Under the pieces are notes generated by a model. That model did no database searches. It saw only the letters and a program-made list of their open reading frames with translations, and had not been told where the DNA came from. A DNA stretch of 64,000 nt from Guillardia theta CCMP2712 (lineage: Eukaryota > Cryptophyceae > Pyrenomonadales > Geminigeraceae). Below, one piece after another: positions 1 to 11,954 of the stretch. Location: contig NW_005434648.1 of NCBI RefSeq assembly GCF_000315625.1, positions 475,869 through 539,868 of the forward strand. The letters run 5' to 3'. Made by a program: the position numbers and the translations under genes. Every line of letters begins with the position of its first letter. The stretch's first letter is position 1.

Positions 1-3000
1 GTCAAGGAATGATACTCAAGGAAGCGCTGGAGCTGCACAGACCTCATGCCTCCTCCTCTGCGCCTCTTCGATTAGCTGCTGGAGACGAGCTGACGGGCTC
101 GAAAGGCTTGCTCGGGCTCGCGCAGTGAGGGATGGACGGGAGTTCGAGGCCTCTGAAGGATGCGGCGACTGACCCGCTGTATGCCTGCTGCCCGCCAACG
201 ATGCACGGGAGGGGGGAGACGCGGAGCCTTCCTCCTTCCTCGCCTGCAGTTCAGCCTAGGGGCACACTGAGCCGGAAAGTTGAGGACGGGAGGGGTTTAC
301 CTGCAGCTGAGAAATGATGTTGTCTTTCTGTGTGATGACGTCCTGTCATGTCGACACTTCAGCTCCCAACGAATGGGAGAAGATGGGGGAGACCTGGAGG
401 CGAGATATCTCTGTCGAGCTGGAGGAGAGCCGGGCCTGTAGGTCCTTGTGCTTTCCCTGCGGAGGAGGAGGGTGAGGGAAGGGAGAGCGTTCGAGGTTCG
501 ACCCTCCATCACCGTTAGCTCGCTGATCTTGGCCTGGGACTTGTGACGGACGTCATTCAGCTCCGACTGGAACGGCTGTAAGCGCAGCGAAGACAAGGTG
601 CTGCCGTGGCTGATGCACCTCTTGACTTGCGAGCATTTCCCTGAGAGACTTGATCTCGTTCACGTCCCCTTCCTCCCCCTGTGGCTGATCGGTCAGCGCT
701 TGATGAGAGCCGTTGAACGTCCTCTGACCTTGGCTGCCTCCAGCTCCTTGATCTTGGTTTGCAACTTGAGAATCTAGTCCCATCGGTGAGTGTCAAGGCA
801 GAAAGCGAGAGGAGAGTCGAGAAGAGGGAGGACAGGAGAGAGAGGAGGAGAAGGGGAAAGAGTAGAAGGGATAGAGGAGAGAGGAAATGAGGGGACAAAC
901 AGTAGAGAGAGGAGCGAGGAAGCAGAAGTTGATGGGAGGAACAGAATCTCGACCCGCTTCTTGTATGCGCTATCCAATTCCATCATGGCATCCTGCAGCC
1001 ACAGTCATCACCGGTGACGTCACCATTTGCAGCGGGAGACCTTGAGCGAAGTAGCAGCCATGGAGTCCAGACACACCATGCGGATCATCTGCGCAGATCT
1101 CTCGACCTCCGACATCATCTCCCTGCTCTATGGGCACATCAGAAAGCGGTGGTGATGATGAAGGAGGAGAAGGAAGATGAGCAGGAGCAGCAGCAGCAGC
1201 AGGAGCAGCAGGAGCAGCAGCAGTTGTTGTGAATAGGATGTCTTGGTAGGACGGATATGAGCGCAGGAGGAGGAGGAGCACGAAGGAAGAGGAGGAGGAG
1301 CCATGCAGGAGGGAAGGAGAAAGAACTCCAGCGGCATTCAGGTGGTGAAAGAGATAAGACTCACTGTCTTCTTGACTTCTTCTAGTCCGCTGCTGATGGG
1401 AGCGGGTTGAGCCTCAGCTGGAGGCTGGACAGAACGAGCTGCTCTGCTCTTCGTGCGATAATTCGGCCTCCTCAGTTTCTCGTCCCTCCAAGAGAATTGA
1501 GGACTGAGATGATGAAGAAGCAGAGGTGAGCAGAGGGAGATGAGAGGGGAGAGAGAAGGAGGAAGGGGAAGGCGGGAAGAGAGGAACGAGGATAGAGAGA
1601 AGGGAGGAGGAGCAGGAGTGAGGGGAGGGAGGAGTTCAGCACGGAGGCGCAAAGATTGCAGTCAGCTGGCTTGTAAGGGATGGAAACGTTTTTGCATACC
1701 TCGAGGACTTCTCGACCGCCTTGTCCATCATCTCCTGAATGTAGCCTTTCACCGGAAGGCTGCTCGTCTGCACTGCAGGTTAGCCAGCTTGCTGGTTGCA
1801 ATCAGAAAAGTTGTGAGAAGCTTTCTTACGGGCTGATTTAGGTCCTCCCCTCTCCCTCGTCCTCCTCCTCCGTCTCCTCGCTCTTCATCCTCATGGAATT
1901 TCTGCGGAGGACGAATTTCGCCGGACCCATCTAGAATGACACTCTGGACAGGCTGTTTTTGAATTTGAACAATCATCTGCTCCTCCTCCTCCTCCTCCTC
2001 CTCCTCCTCCTCCTCCTCCGCCGCCGCCACCTCCTCGTGTCGTATTGAAGCAATCTGCGACTTCTCTCTGGGTTCAGGATGTACCTGTGGCTTTCCCTCC
2101 TTCTTGTCATGATGGAAAGTTTCTCGTTCCATCAGAATATCTCGCAGCCTCTTGGGATCCTTGGAATCTTCTCCCCTGCTAGCTTCCTCCATGACGCGCT
2201 GCGGATTCTCCCCTCCCTCCCTTCCCCTCCTTTCGCCACCCTCAGGGCTCGCCTTGTGATCAGAGGACTTCGAAGGATCTACCAGACGTATACAGCTGTT
2301 ATCTTCCAGTCGGATCCCCTCCCTCTCCCCTTCCCCCTCTATCACACCGTTCCCTCCTCTCCCCTCCTTCTCCGTTCTCTCCATCAGCACACAGTCCGAA
2401 TTGCCTCTGCAAGACAGCATACAGGACTTCACCCATCCTCGCGCTCCACTGCTGAACTTGATTGCCCCCAAATCTCCTCGTACATCGCAGTGTTTCACTT
2501 CACAGTACGCGCCTGGTTCCACCTCGATCGCCGCTCCTCCTCTTCCTCCTTCCAAGATGCAACCGATTATCACCCACCTTCCCGCCCTCACTCGGACCAC
2601 TTCTCCGTGCTCTGCCTTAATCACAATCCCTGCCAACTCCCCCACTGCTTCCTCCTGCGCTTCCCCTGCATTGTCCGGCACCTTCTGATCGTTCTGAAGT
2701 ATCAGAGACCCGTAGAGGATGGCCTGTCCGTCGGAGAACAGCTTCAGCGGGCAGTGGAGGACCAGGGGGTTCCCAGGGATGGAAAGTTTTGAGGAGAGAA
2801 AGAGTGAGAGGCTCCCGGCCTGCCAGTTTGCTGCCTCGAGGACCTGAAGGGAGAATCAGTCGGCACAAAGTTCTCGGGCTTCCGCCCACCTTGATCAGCT
2901 CAATCCCATTCTCAATCGTCCGCCTGCTCTGCTTGGAAGGGCCAGAAAGCTCCTGGCTCCTTGCTGGTGAGGCTGAGACGAGATTCTTACCCTCCTCCAT

Positions 3001-3011
3001 TTCATCTCCAT

Positions 3012-3042
<31 letters not shown>

Positions 3043-4640
3043 CTCCTCCTCCTCCTCGCTGCTGCTATCTCTTGGCATTTCTCTCTGTGAGTATGAAGAA
3101 GGAAAATCCTCTTCCTCTGAGAGAAGTCGAAGGTCTGCAGAGAGTCTACTTAGCAGCTTCGAGTGTGTAGGAGGTGCCGGTGACGAGAACGAAGGCTGGG
3201 AAGGAAGAGACTAACCAAAATCATATCAAGATAACAGTATTCAAACCTTCAAGGCAAGCAACAGAAACATCACCTTGTCAGTGCTGGTCTTTTCTCCCTT
3301 CATCTCCTCCTTGTCTTGATTCAATTTCGACAAGTTAAGTTTCAGATTTGGTTGTTCCGCCCTCATGCTCGATACTCTTCCTGCTCCTCCTGCACATCAT
3401 CGTCAGGGATCGCGGCTGGGAATCAGCAGCCTCTTGCCATTCATCGCATGCTCGACAGGCTTAACTCTCTTGCCCGAGTCACCTGTCACGCTCTGCTCGT
3501 GTTCGAGTCAGGAAGAGGCAGTGGCATTGACGATAGGAAGAGGACTGTAGGAAGGAGTAGTGTGTGGAATGGAGGAGCAGGATGAAATAGAGGAAAGGAG
3601 GAGGAGAGAGGATCAGAGGTATCAGATGATGCAGGAGGATGTACAAGGAGGAGGAGTAGGAGGGAGAGAAGGGTAAGAGGGCAGGAAGCAAAGAAGGGTC
3701 ACATGGGTCTCTCGGAGCTGTACTCTCGTTGGTGGCGGAGGGGGCGCGGCGAGTTTGGTGGCAGGAGGAGGGAGGGGTGTGCCATGCACGAGGGGAGGTG
3801 GAGTTGGAGAGCGCAGGAAGTCAATGGAGAGGCCGGCAGAGGAGCTGTCCCTCGCGTGACTCCCCTTCCCGTCCTGGGAGTAGAGGCTGACCTGCGGGTA
3901 CAAAAAGGTAAGAGGACGGGGCAAGAGCGGGAATTCAGACCTCTCGCGTGTTGTTGGTGGAGGCATCGATAGGATGGGACATCATAGAAGTAGTTTCGAT
4001 TCCGCCATGCCTTCTGCTCATCTCCACTCCCCTCCTCTTTGAGAGCTCCAAGCCTTCACATGCAAGTTATCATAACTCCCCGCTTCTTCCCCATCATCTT
4101 CTTACCTGGATGTCTGTTTGCTGCGAGTTCTGTGGCATCGACAACCATTCTTCCGTGCTCGTCTCTCTTCGATCTGTTTGGTTGCGTTGAGACGATTTCG
4201 TCATCTCCCAGCACCAAATGACCTTGCAGAACTGATCTCCTCTTCCTCCACGATCGTCGTGCGAGGCGTGTCTGAGATGTTGCCCTCTGGGAACGAACTT
4301 TATCAAGGAGAGAGGAGGTCGCAGCAAAGTCTCTCACCACTCGAGTCCGAGTCCGAGTCCGAGGAGACTTCATCAAAATCGAACGACCATTCTCTCGAGG
4401 CCCCTGTACCCTCGTGGATCGCTGGCTTTATGCTCCTGGGTGGGGATGTATCAGCAGATCCGCTACCTCCATCTCCTTTGTCTCTGCTTCACCTCAGTTC
4501 GTCCACGTGCTTGTGCTGGTTCAATCTGCTCCAAGAGGTCAAAGCCTTCCAACTCGTTTCCATCCTCACCCTAGAGCGTCTCGTGGGGTGACTGGAGGCT
4601 CGAGGGTATTCAGAATCCCGAACGACTTCATCGGCAATAG
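1..4640 (-). CDS. Beta-helix / acidic / coiled-coil protein, multi-exon, 3' end cut by window edge
   Basis: I do not recognise the family. Exons join in frame from about 4.6 kb leftwards. The 5' part is Ser/Pro/Arg-rich and low complexity. The exon near 3215-3000 runs into a long Glu-then-Asp tract. Exon 2890-1830 carries a hydrophobic repeat pattern typical of right-handed beta-helix (pectin-lyase-like) folds, around AIEVEPGAYCEVKHC and AIKFSSGARGWVKSC, followed by a disordered segment with a second poly-Glu run. From about 1780 to the left edge, small exons encode heptad-rich helix (LKLQTKIKELEAAK; SELNDVRHKSQAKISELT; RLQQLIEEAQRRRHE), so the C-terminal half is a coiled coil. Introns are about 45-60 nt. 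One at about 2889-2844 joins ELIK to VLEAANWQAG in phase 0. The start codon is unresolved; everything upstream of 4.4 kb is tentative. A scaffold role is only a guess. Confidence 0.55.
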
Positions 4641-4649
4641 TGGCGCATC

Positions 4650-5240
4650 ATCACACCATCTTCGATCATCTACACACTACTTTCCAAGACCCCACCCTTT
4701 CACTCCCATCAAACTCCGCCGACGAGGCGATGCCAGGTACCTCTCCTCCTTCTTTACCGACGTCCCATCACCACCGCACCAAAGCCGTCTTCTCCTCACT
4801 TCGCTTCACGATATTTCCTCTGCATCCTCTGTGCGCAACTTCCTGCAACAACTTGCACCTCCTCCTCCGGTGAATCCTCCCCTCCTCCCTCCCGCGTCCT
4901 TCCCATGGATCCTGCCGGGCTCCGCTGTTTTAGACGTTCTCTCTACAGAACTTTGGCTTGTTCCTCTGAAAGAACAAAATCAACTTTTGAAGTTCAACTT
5001 TTGAACTTTGCACGCCTGGAACTGCCAGTGCCAGCCTGGACTCCCCCGGTCACGCCGGACTCCGGGCCCCGGTCACTGCCAGGGCCAGCCGGGCCGCCGC
5101 CCGGCGCCCGCGGTCCCTGTTGCGGGCCAGGTTGCGGGCTGTGGCGTCGGCCGCGTGCATTCATGATTGCCGGGCCGGCAGCGGGCCGGGCGGTTATGGT
5201 TCACCATCATTCGCGGTACTCTTCTTCTTGATGTGGGGCC
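4650..5240. promoter_or_regulatory. Divergent 5' spacer with GC-rich island
   Basis: Spacer between the minus-strand beta-helix gene and the plus-strand HAD fusion gene. Its left part may still hold 5' exons of the former. At about 4975-5010 there are overlapping inverted words (TTGAAGTTCAA). At 5020-5190 lies a GC-rich block dense in GGGCC, GGCCGCC and CCGGGC words, like the blocks upstream of other genes in this window. The promoter role is inferred from position and recurrence. Confidence 0.45.
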
Positions 5241-7317
5241 ATGGCAGGATTTCGTCTAGTAGGGCTGTTGGGGTTGATGGCGGCATGCACTGATAGCTTC
5301 CTCCTCCCTTGCAGGTCCTTCCCTCCTCTCCTCTTTATCCTGATCTTCACTCGTCCTGTCCTCCTGTCCTCCTGTCCTCCTGTCCTCCTGTCCTCCTGTC
5401 CTCCTGTCCTCCTGTCCTCCTTCCTCCTCAAGCCTTCCCTCACCAGACCTCCTGCCCTGACCATCTCGATTGAGATCGCTGATCGTGCGCAGGAACAGCT
5501 TACCTCGGATCTACCATACTGAAGCAGGTGCAAGCAGAGCAGTGGCGAAGAGCTGTATCATGAAGCAGGTCATCTTAGTCCTCTTCCTCCTGCTCCGATT
5601 TCCGATGCCTCAGACTCTTACAGGAAGTGCCGGTGACTTACAAGGGGCCGCTCCCCCGAGGAAAGAAGGCCGTCATCTTCGACATCGATGGAACTCTCTG
5701 CGACTCCTTCAAGCTTGCGTTCTCGGCGACCAACCAAGTCTTGACGAACAACAACTATCAGCCCATAGACGAGGAGCAGTACCACTACGGCAGCAGGTTC
5801 ACCACCCCTGAGAGGCTGGCAACGCACGTGGGCCTGTCACCCATAGACGGAGAGAAGTTCAAGGAGGTCGGATCCCTCCTTGGGCGCGAGTTCGATCAGC
5901 TGTACATCGGGCTGGTAGACGAGACGACGGCAGGGTTCTATCCGGGAGTGCATGAGCTAGTCGCCTCAATCCCTGCGCACGTCAAGATAGGAGCACTGAC
6001 CAATGCTGCATGCGAGTATGCAGAGGCTGTGCTGAGAGCGAACGGGGTAAGGGAGAGATTCGAAGTCGTCCATGGAGCCGACGACGTTCCTGCGCCGAAG
6101 CCCAAGCCCGACGGTCTCCTCCTATGCTGCCATGAGCTCGGGGTGGAACCTGGGGACGCCGTCTACATCGGCGACTCTCCATCAGATGGGCGAGCAGCAC
6201 GATCTGCAGGGTGATTATGATGTTCATGACAATGACGATGATGATGGTATGTTAGTGGTGACGATGACGGCATGATGATATGACGGTGGTGGTGATGAAG
6301 GTATCACTATGATTGTGATTGTGATCGGTTTGTGAGTATCACCACCCTCCTTCTCCGTTCCCTGTCCGATAATCATGACGATATTGATGACGAGCAGGTG
6401 CAGCTCCATAGCAGTCACATGGGGGGCAAACAAGGCTTCTTCTTTGATCGCATCCTTCGATACCCTTGTGATCCTCCCGCTGTCTATGTGCTGCTGTTGA
6501 CGATGGAGGGTGGCAGGTATCGGATCCTTGGAGCTGCAAGGAGGCTCTCCTGGGAGCAGAGCAAGGACAGTTCTCAGCCCACTTGCTGCTTGACCGCGAC
6601 GGCGTGCTCAACGAGGACATTGGGAGGCCTGGAGTTATATCCGTGGATCAACTGAGGATGGAGGAAGGGGCGAGTCAGGCCGTGCAGATCTTCCGAGAGG
6701 CAGGTTGCCGGGTGAGCGTTGTGACGAACCAAAACTCCATCTCCAAGGGGATCCTGAAGGAGTCCGACATGGCGGATATTCACCAGAGGATGCTAACCGA
6801 GCTACCCGCCTCCCCCGTAGACGACCTTTATGTTTCCACTGGCATCGCAGGCTCTGGTGGATTCAGACTGAAGCCCGCAGCAGACATGATGGAGGCTGCG
6901 CTGCAGCAGGGAGGGATCGAAAAGTCCAGCACGGTGAGTCAGGAGGAGAAGGGTGGGATGAGGAGGACAAGAAGGATCAGATGGCTGTCTGACTTGGCGG
7001 CAGCTCATGGTAGGAGACAAGATTTCTGATCTCTTGGCCGCGCATCGAGCTGGAATACCGAAAATGGTGACAGGACGATCGGTGGTACCTCGGACCACCA
7101 TGCTGAGGTTTCATCAGGTTCTTCTCAGCCGTTCCCACCATGGCCGTCATGCAGAATCTGTGCTCCTCGGTCACCCACATCTGCCAAGATCCGCGGGCTG
7201 AAATTCGACGCAGGTGAAACGACGACGGATGAATGTTCGGTCGAGGAGCTTCGAGAAGTTGTCGCGAAAACCAAGGTGCCTCAACAGTTTGATGATTCTT
7301 TCTATGATGAAGTTTGA
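5241..7317 (+). CDS. Plastid-targeted fusion of two HAD phosphatases (phosphoglycolate-phosphatase-like + GmhB/HisB-like)
   Basis: Exons 5241-5314, 5493-5568, 5624-6210, 6398-6467, 6517-6933, 7004-7081 and 7189-7317 sum to 1431 nt (476 aa). The N-terminus is a signal peptide (GFRLVGLLGLMAACTDS) followed by Phe and a basic Ser/Thr-containing transit stretch, a bipartite red-lineage plastid leader. Domain 1 (about 55-270) has HAD motif I (FDIDGTL), motif II (LTNA), a lysine region (PKPKPDG) and motif IV (IGDSPSDG), with a cap between I and II as in phosphoglycolate phosphatases. Domain 2 (about 290-435) has DRDGVLNED, SVVTNQNSI and MVGDKISD, as in GmhB or the HisB phosphatase domain. Both catalytic Asp pairs are intact, so two phosphatase activities are likely. 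Candidate substrates are phosphoglycolate and histidinol phosphate or a heptose bisphosphate; these are inferred. The acceptor of the last exon is the least certain junction. Confidence 0.85.
5354..5421. repeat. 8-bp minisatellite in intron 1 of the HAD fusion gene
   Basis: About eight head-to-tail copies of TCCTCCTG fill much of the first intron (5315-5492). The repeat is pyrimidine-rich on the coding strand and lies upstream of the acceptor. Confidence 0.85.
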
Positions 7318-7473
7318 GGCAGATTTTCACAAATCTCCTAACGGCTTCTAGTTGGATACTACAGGAATTGAGCTGTACGAGTCAAAAATCATTGAAGTTA
7401 TAATCAACAAACAAATACAACAGGATGTTCTGTTTCCATGAGTTTCATAGACAAAAATCACTATAGCCAAGAT

Positions 7474-10400
7474 TTACAACTTCACCGCGGTACCCTGTAA
7501 ATGTGGTGAGAAACCAAGAATATAGCTCCGCAAGGTCACCTTGGACGCCATCGAAGGCCTCGCATGCGTTAGTTTTCTTTCCTTCGTGTTCAAACGGGCC
7601 CTGGCCTACTCCAGGTCGCAATCAGAAGATTTAAAGTGACATCGTGACACTCACCTGCTTACTCTTGGGGCTCAAATTTAGGTAAGGCTCTACCGCACAG
7701 AACAATCCTCCTTCATCTTGCTCGTTCCCCTCAAGCTTTGCATTCAGCAACTGCTCGGAGACACGTTCGTGCGCATGTTCAACACATTCTCCATCGCTGT
7801 CATCCGCTCTTGAGCTGCTATCAATTTGTTGTGCTTGTACTTCGTCTTGAGTGTGTGATGGTCGCACAGCAAAGCACTGAGGCAAATCATAAGATCATAT
7901 CAAAATGAAAATGACAGTCATAAGTCCCGACCTGATCAGACGCCTTGCTTGTGCTCACTTCCAACTTGACATCTGCATCCTTGATCGGATCCGCGCATTT
8001 GATTTTCTCTGTAGGGCCTTCTTGGCTGGAGATTGTAGAGGTTTCAACTCTCTTTTCGTCATTTTTGGGATCCGGTTTCGCAAGTTCCAACTTGCTGATG
8101 TCTTCCCTGTGCAATGGCGTAAGCGAAGAGTATCCGTGTGTTTGTGTGTCTGAACGAAAATTTACCTCTCTGCAGCCATTTCCTTGCTTTGTACGACATG
8201 CGAGGTGATTTCCGAATGTTTTGATGCTGAATTCTCGCAAGTATCCTTCATGGATTCAGCCTTCAAAGATTCTGAAAACATCTCTGAGTGAAGGACTTGA
8301 TTCTCGCCCTCATGATGATCGCTTTCGCTTACTGAATTACTGCAAAAACTTGCAAGTTTGTCGAAATCGCTGAGTTTTTTGTTATCCTTCGCCGTAGGCC
8401 TCACAGATTTTTCGATCAGCTCGTCTGCCAAGATGGAAGTCTCGCTTGGGGCTGTCGCTGAAAGAGCATTTAGCATACTTTCCAAGCGATTGATTTCTTC
8501 TGCATGGAATCTACGAACTTTGTTCAATTCACTTCTGACAAATTCAATATGCTGAGCTTTTGTCGTGATATTTTGACCTTGCGCAAGGCTTCGAGGAACC
8601 ATCATCCTCGAGTTTTCAGAAATGTTGACAATCTTCCTTTGAATTTCATGATTGTGCGTCCTCAAGGTAATTAGATCTGTCTTTGCTTGCGAAAGTTCCG
8701 ATGTAAGCTTATCAGAAGAAGCTGTCACTCTGGCGAGCTTGTTATGGTATTCATTTTGCATGCTTGAAACTTCTCCTTTGAGTGCATCAACTCTCTGAGA
8801 CTGGTCGTTCATCATCTTTTCTAGGTTGCTCTCTACCTCCTTCACATGCTTCCTGGTATGTGAAAGCTCGTGATCAAACTTCAAGCATAGATCCATTGAC
8901 TCCTGCAAACGCCTGGAATGATTTTCCAATGCTGCATCAAAATTTGAACGCAATTTCTGAGACTCAGTGAGAGTTGAAGAGCCCAAATCTTGCAGGTCTC
9001 TTGAAAACTTGCTCAAAGATTGTGCCATTTCTTGTTTAATATTCTCAAAGTAGGCTGTGTATTCCTCCTTGCTTCGTTTCAGGCTTTTGCTTGCTGTCTC
9101 CTCCATCTCAGTCAAATCTTTCCTCAAAGCAGCTGCAATGCTGACAAAGCTGGTTTCACTTGCATTTCGCTCCTGAAGCACTTGAAGGTAACGATTGTGC
9201 TCTTCAACATAATTTGCTTCCAGATCTTTGATCTCTTCTACCCTCCTCTTGACTGCCTCTTCTGACTCCATCAAGCTGCGTTCCATTTTTTTCATTGTGA
9301 CCTCCATGTTTTGCACAGTCTTAATCAAGACCTTTTCAAACTCCTCCGAAGAATGATCGAACATCATCGCTGAAATGCTCGAAAGCGTTCTATAGACTAA
9401 ATTGCATAATCCTACGCACAATGCAAAAACACCGCCAACAGGTACTGTGATAGGGAGCGTGAGAATCCCAAGGCCAGTTTTGAGAACCGATAAGAAGCGC
9501 GCTGGTTTCTTGTTCACAGCTCCATCATCAGTCACGGATGCATTGCTCACAGAAGGCAGGTTCTGATTCGAACTTGCAACGAACTCAGTTTCTGCTTTAT
9601 GTGATATTTTGGATGGATCTCTCTGCCCATTGATTTGGCTGGTTTGTTCGAGGCTTGACTCTCCCGTTGTTCCCCGCATACGAGAGAGACTTTTCTCTTT
9701 AGGCTGCTCAACATAGGAAGCGGTATGGGAAGCGGTAACTGTTTGACCACCGCACAAATCTGTTGACTGGTACATCGAAGTCTCGTACTCATATGCTTGG
9801 CTCTCAGAATCAGAATTTTCCCTTTCTGCTTGTCCAAAAGTCAGAGCATTGAACTCCAATTGATCCTTGTTCATTGGGATGTTGAGATTTCGATTGTAAC
9901 CATTTTCCCATGTAAAACCAGCTGCCCCAACAATGGCAAACTTGTACTCAATATCCTGGCCTTTGGGTACCGTTGCTTCACCATGCCACCAAGGAAATTC
10001 AGCTGGAGTTGTTTCAAGCTTCAAGGCTTTTGATTTATCCCATCCTCCCATTGCGTCGGCAGCACCTAATTTCCGGGGATTCAGATTGAGCCAAGATGGT
10101 CAAGAAAATCTTACCCAAGAGGACGACTGACTCTCCTGGTTTTGTATGCTCAACCTTCACTCTGAACTTAAAGGTAGCTTGATCCGAAGAATATTGTTCA
10201 CCACCACGAATATGAAGTGCATGAAACTTTAGATCCAAGAAACATGAAGGTTAATATGATGACCAATACAAGAAGTGGAATACCTTGAAGTCGGTAGGCA
10301 TGACTCTTTCAGTAGTGAGAGCATCTCGACCACAACGAGAATTTCTTTTGCATTGCTGTGCCGCCTTCGTGGTCGATATCTGCCATTTCCCTTCTGCCCC

Positions 10401-10595
10401 GGCACGAGCAAACATGGAGGGGCGATGTCTCAGTATACTCGAAGAAGTTACGGTACATAGCCAGAGGATCGAGCCAGACTTGACAATGCTGTACTGCAAA
10501 GTATGCAAAGCTTGCGTAGATTGAGCTGTCGTAGTCAAGCCTGAAAGAAACCAGAACATAAATGCAAGCATGCAAGTCCTGGGGAAGGTCGACAT
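7474..10595 (-). CDS. CBM20 starch-binding protein with hydrophobic segment and long coiled coil
   Basis: Exons 10595-10284, 10226-10115, 10065-8166, 8106-7932 and 7876-7655 join in frame. A last exon at 7605-7474 (stop TAA) is plausible but not certain, giving about 907-950 aa. The N-terminus is signal-peptide-like (CMLAFMFWFLSGLTTTAQS) with no Phe after the likely cleavage site. From about residue 120 a CBM20 domain is clear: KVEHTKPGESVVLLG, GGWDKSKALKLE, EYKFAIV and TWENGYNRNL, including the conserved Trp positions. Near residue 330 is a hydrophobic stretch (LGILTLPITVPVGGVFALCV), followed by roughly 300 residues of heptad-rich coiled coil and an acidic tail. In cryptophytes starch lies in the periplastid space outside the plastid stroma. 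A signal peptide without Phe fits that compartment or the ER. I infer a starch-granule tether, comparable in logic to Stbd1 or plant PTST but not clearly orthologous. Confidence 0.82.
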
Positions 10596-11954
10596 GCTGG
10601 CAGTTGGGAGTTTCCGGGAGAGAAAGGTACAATCAGACCAGTGTGCTTTCAGGAGAAGGGAGAAGGAGGAGCGGAGGGAGGGGAACAGGAAGGAGGGGGG
10701 TCAGATGAGGATGGAAAGAAGGGAAGAGGAGGAATGGCCGGAGAGATGGACGGGGAGGACACTGGAACTTCGAAGGGCAGGCGTACGGAAGGGCCGCAAC
10801 TCTAGAACAGGGGGAGGGGGTAGGGATGGGGAGTGGAAATTGCGGGGTACAAGAGGGATCTTTGGGGAGGTAGGGGTGGTAAGAAAAGAGACTGATGAGA
10901 CTGTTGCGTGTGTAGTATAAGGTAGGGTGGGAGAAATTTGGAATTGCAGGGATGAGTCGATCAAGTACCGGGTGAGAACCCATAGAAAAGGGGGTAAGGG
11001 TAGTCCACGGTAGCGAGTGGCAGTGAGTGCCTGGTCAGAGGTGGGGTACTTTTTATTGCGCCCCATTGGTTTTACCAGTCGAAAACAAGACTTTTCACAG
11101 TTAAGGTCTTAGGCGATTTCATAGGAAAATTTGACGGCCTCTAGTGTTGATAAGACCAAAAATAAATTGCTGTAGACCTCTGGTAGTAATGCTAGGACCG
11201 TCATAAGGATTTCCTACCCCACAACATTGGCATCACGGGCCGCGCTAGCACGCCTCCTCGTTCAACACGCCCAGAGGACATCAAATTTGAAACTTGAAAA
11301 CCTTAAGGCAGCTGAGGGGGGCTTGCTACCTCGAAAGTTGAGTGATGTTTAGCTTGAAAGTCACATGTTCGAGTGCTCTCGTTCAGTAGTAGCTCGGAAC
11401 TTCAAACTTGCCGCAAGTTGAATCTGGCCTGGCCCAGTGGGCCGGAGGTTCCGGGCCGGTCGGAGTCGTACGAGTACGGTCGCCGGGACAATTTTCGAGA
11501 TGACGCATTTGACTTCGAGTAAAATTGCCGCAGGGGCGATCAATGATTGAAACCGACTTCAAGTTAGTAATAGTAACTTTGAAACTTGAAAGCCTTTCCG
11601 GGGCTCGCCGCCGCGCCAGTGTCACCTCTGGCGCGCCGCCGGGCCGGGCCCACCCGGCGGCCGGGGTCCGGGAGGCGCCAGGATTTCGCAAAGCGACCGA
11701 ACAAATGGAGGAGATGGAGGAGGTAGCAGGACAGTGAGGTTAGCAAGGGACAGGCAGTGAGAGAGGAGCCGCATCATGCTGAGAGGAGAGAGGAGAGAGC
11801 TCTAGGTGAAGAGTCTCGTTGAGAGGAAGAGGAGAATGCTTCTGAGGACATCCTTGAATAATGAACTCGGCATCGATTCCAGCATGAATTTGCCATCATG
11901 AAGAGATTTGTAGTGACCTGATTTGCCAAGAAGGGACATCGCACTAGCAGTCAC
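10596..11954. promoter_or_regulatory. Divergent intergenic region with GC-rich island
   Basis: Lies between the CBM20 gene and the ankyrin gene, both reading outward. 10640-10900 is purine-rich on the plus strand with no supported ORF. 11220-11700 contains words such as TTTGAAACTTGAAA (about 11286 and 11579), AGGTTCCGGGCCGG (about 11446) and a GGCCGGGCCC block (about 11640-11680). The same vocabulary recurs at 23.9, 27.8, 42.6, 47.4 and 51.9 kb. No RNA gene was recognised. Confidence 0.45.

Noticed and set aside
2079-2792. 237-codon plus-strand ORF
   Set aside because: Antisense shadow of the acidic/beta-helix exon on the minus strand; sequence is Ser/Leu/Pro-biased with no motif.
10570-10983. 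Arg/Glu-rich plus-strand and Pro/Ser-rich minus-strand ORFs
   Set aside because: Compositional, in a purine-rich divergent promoter spacer.
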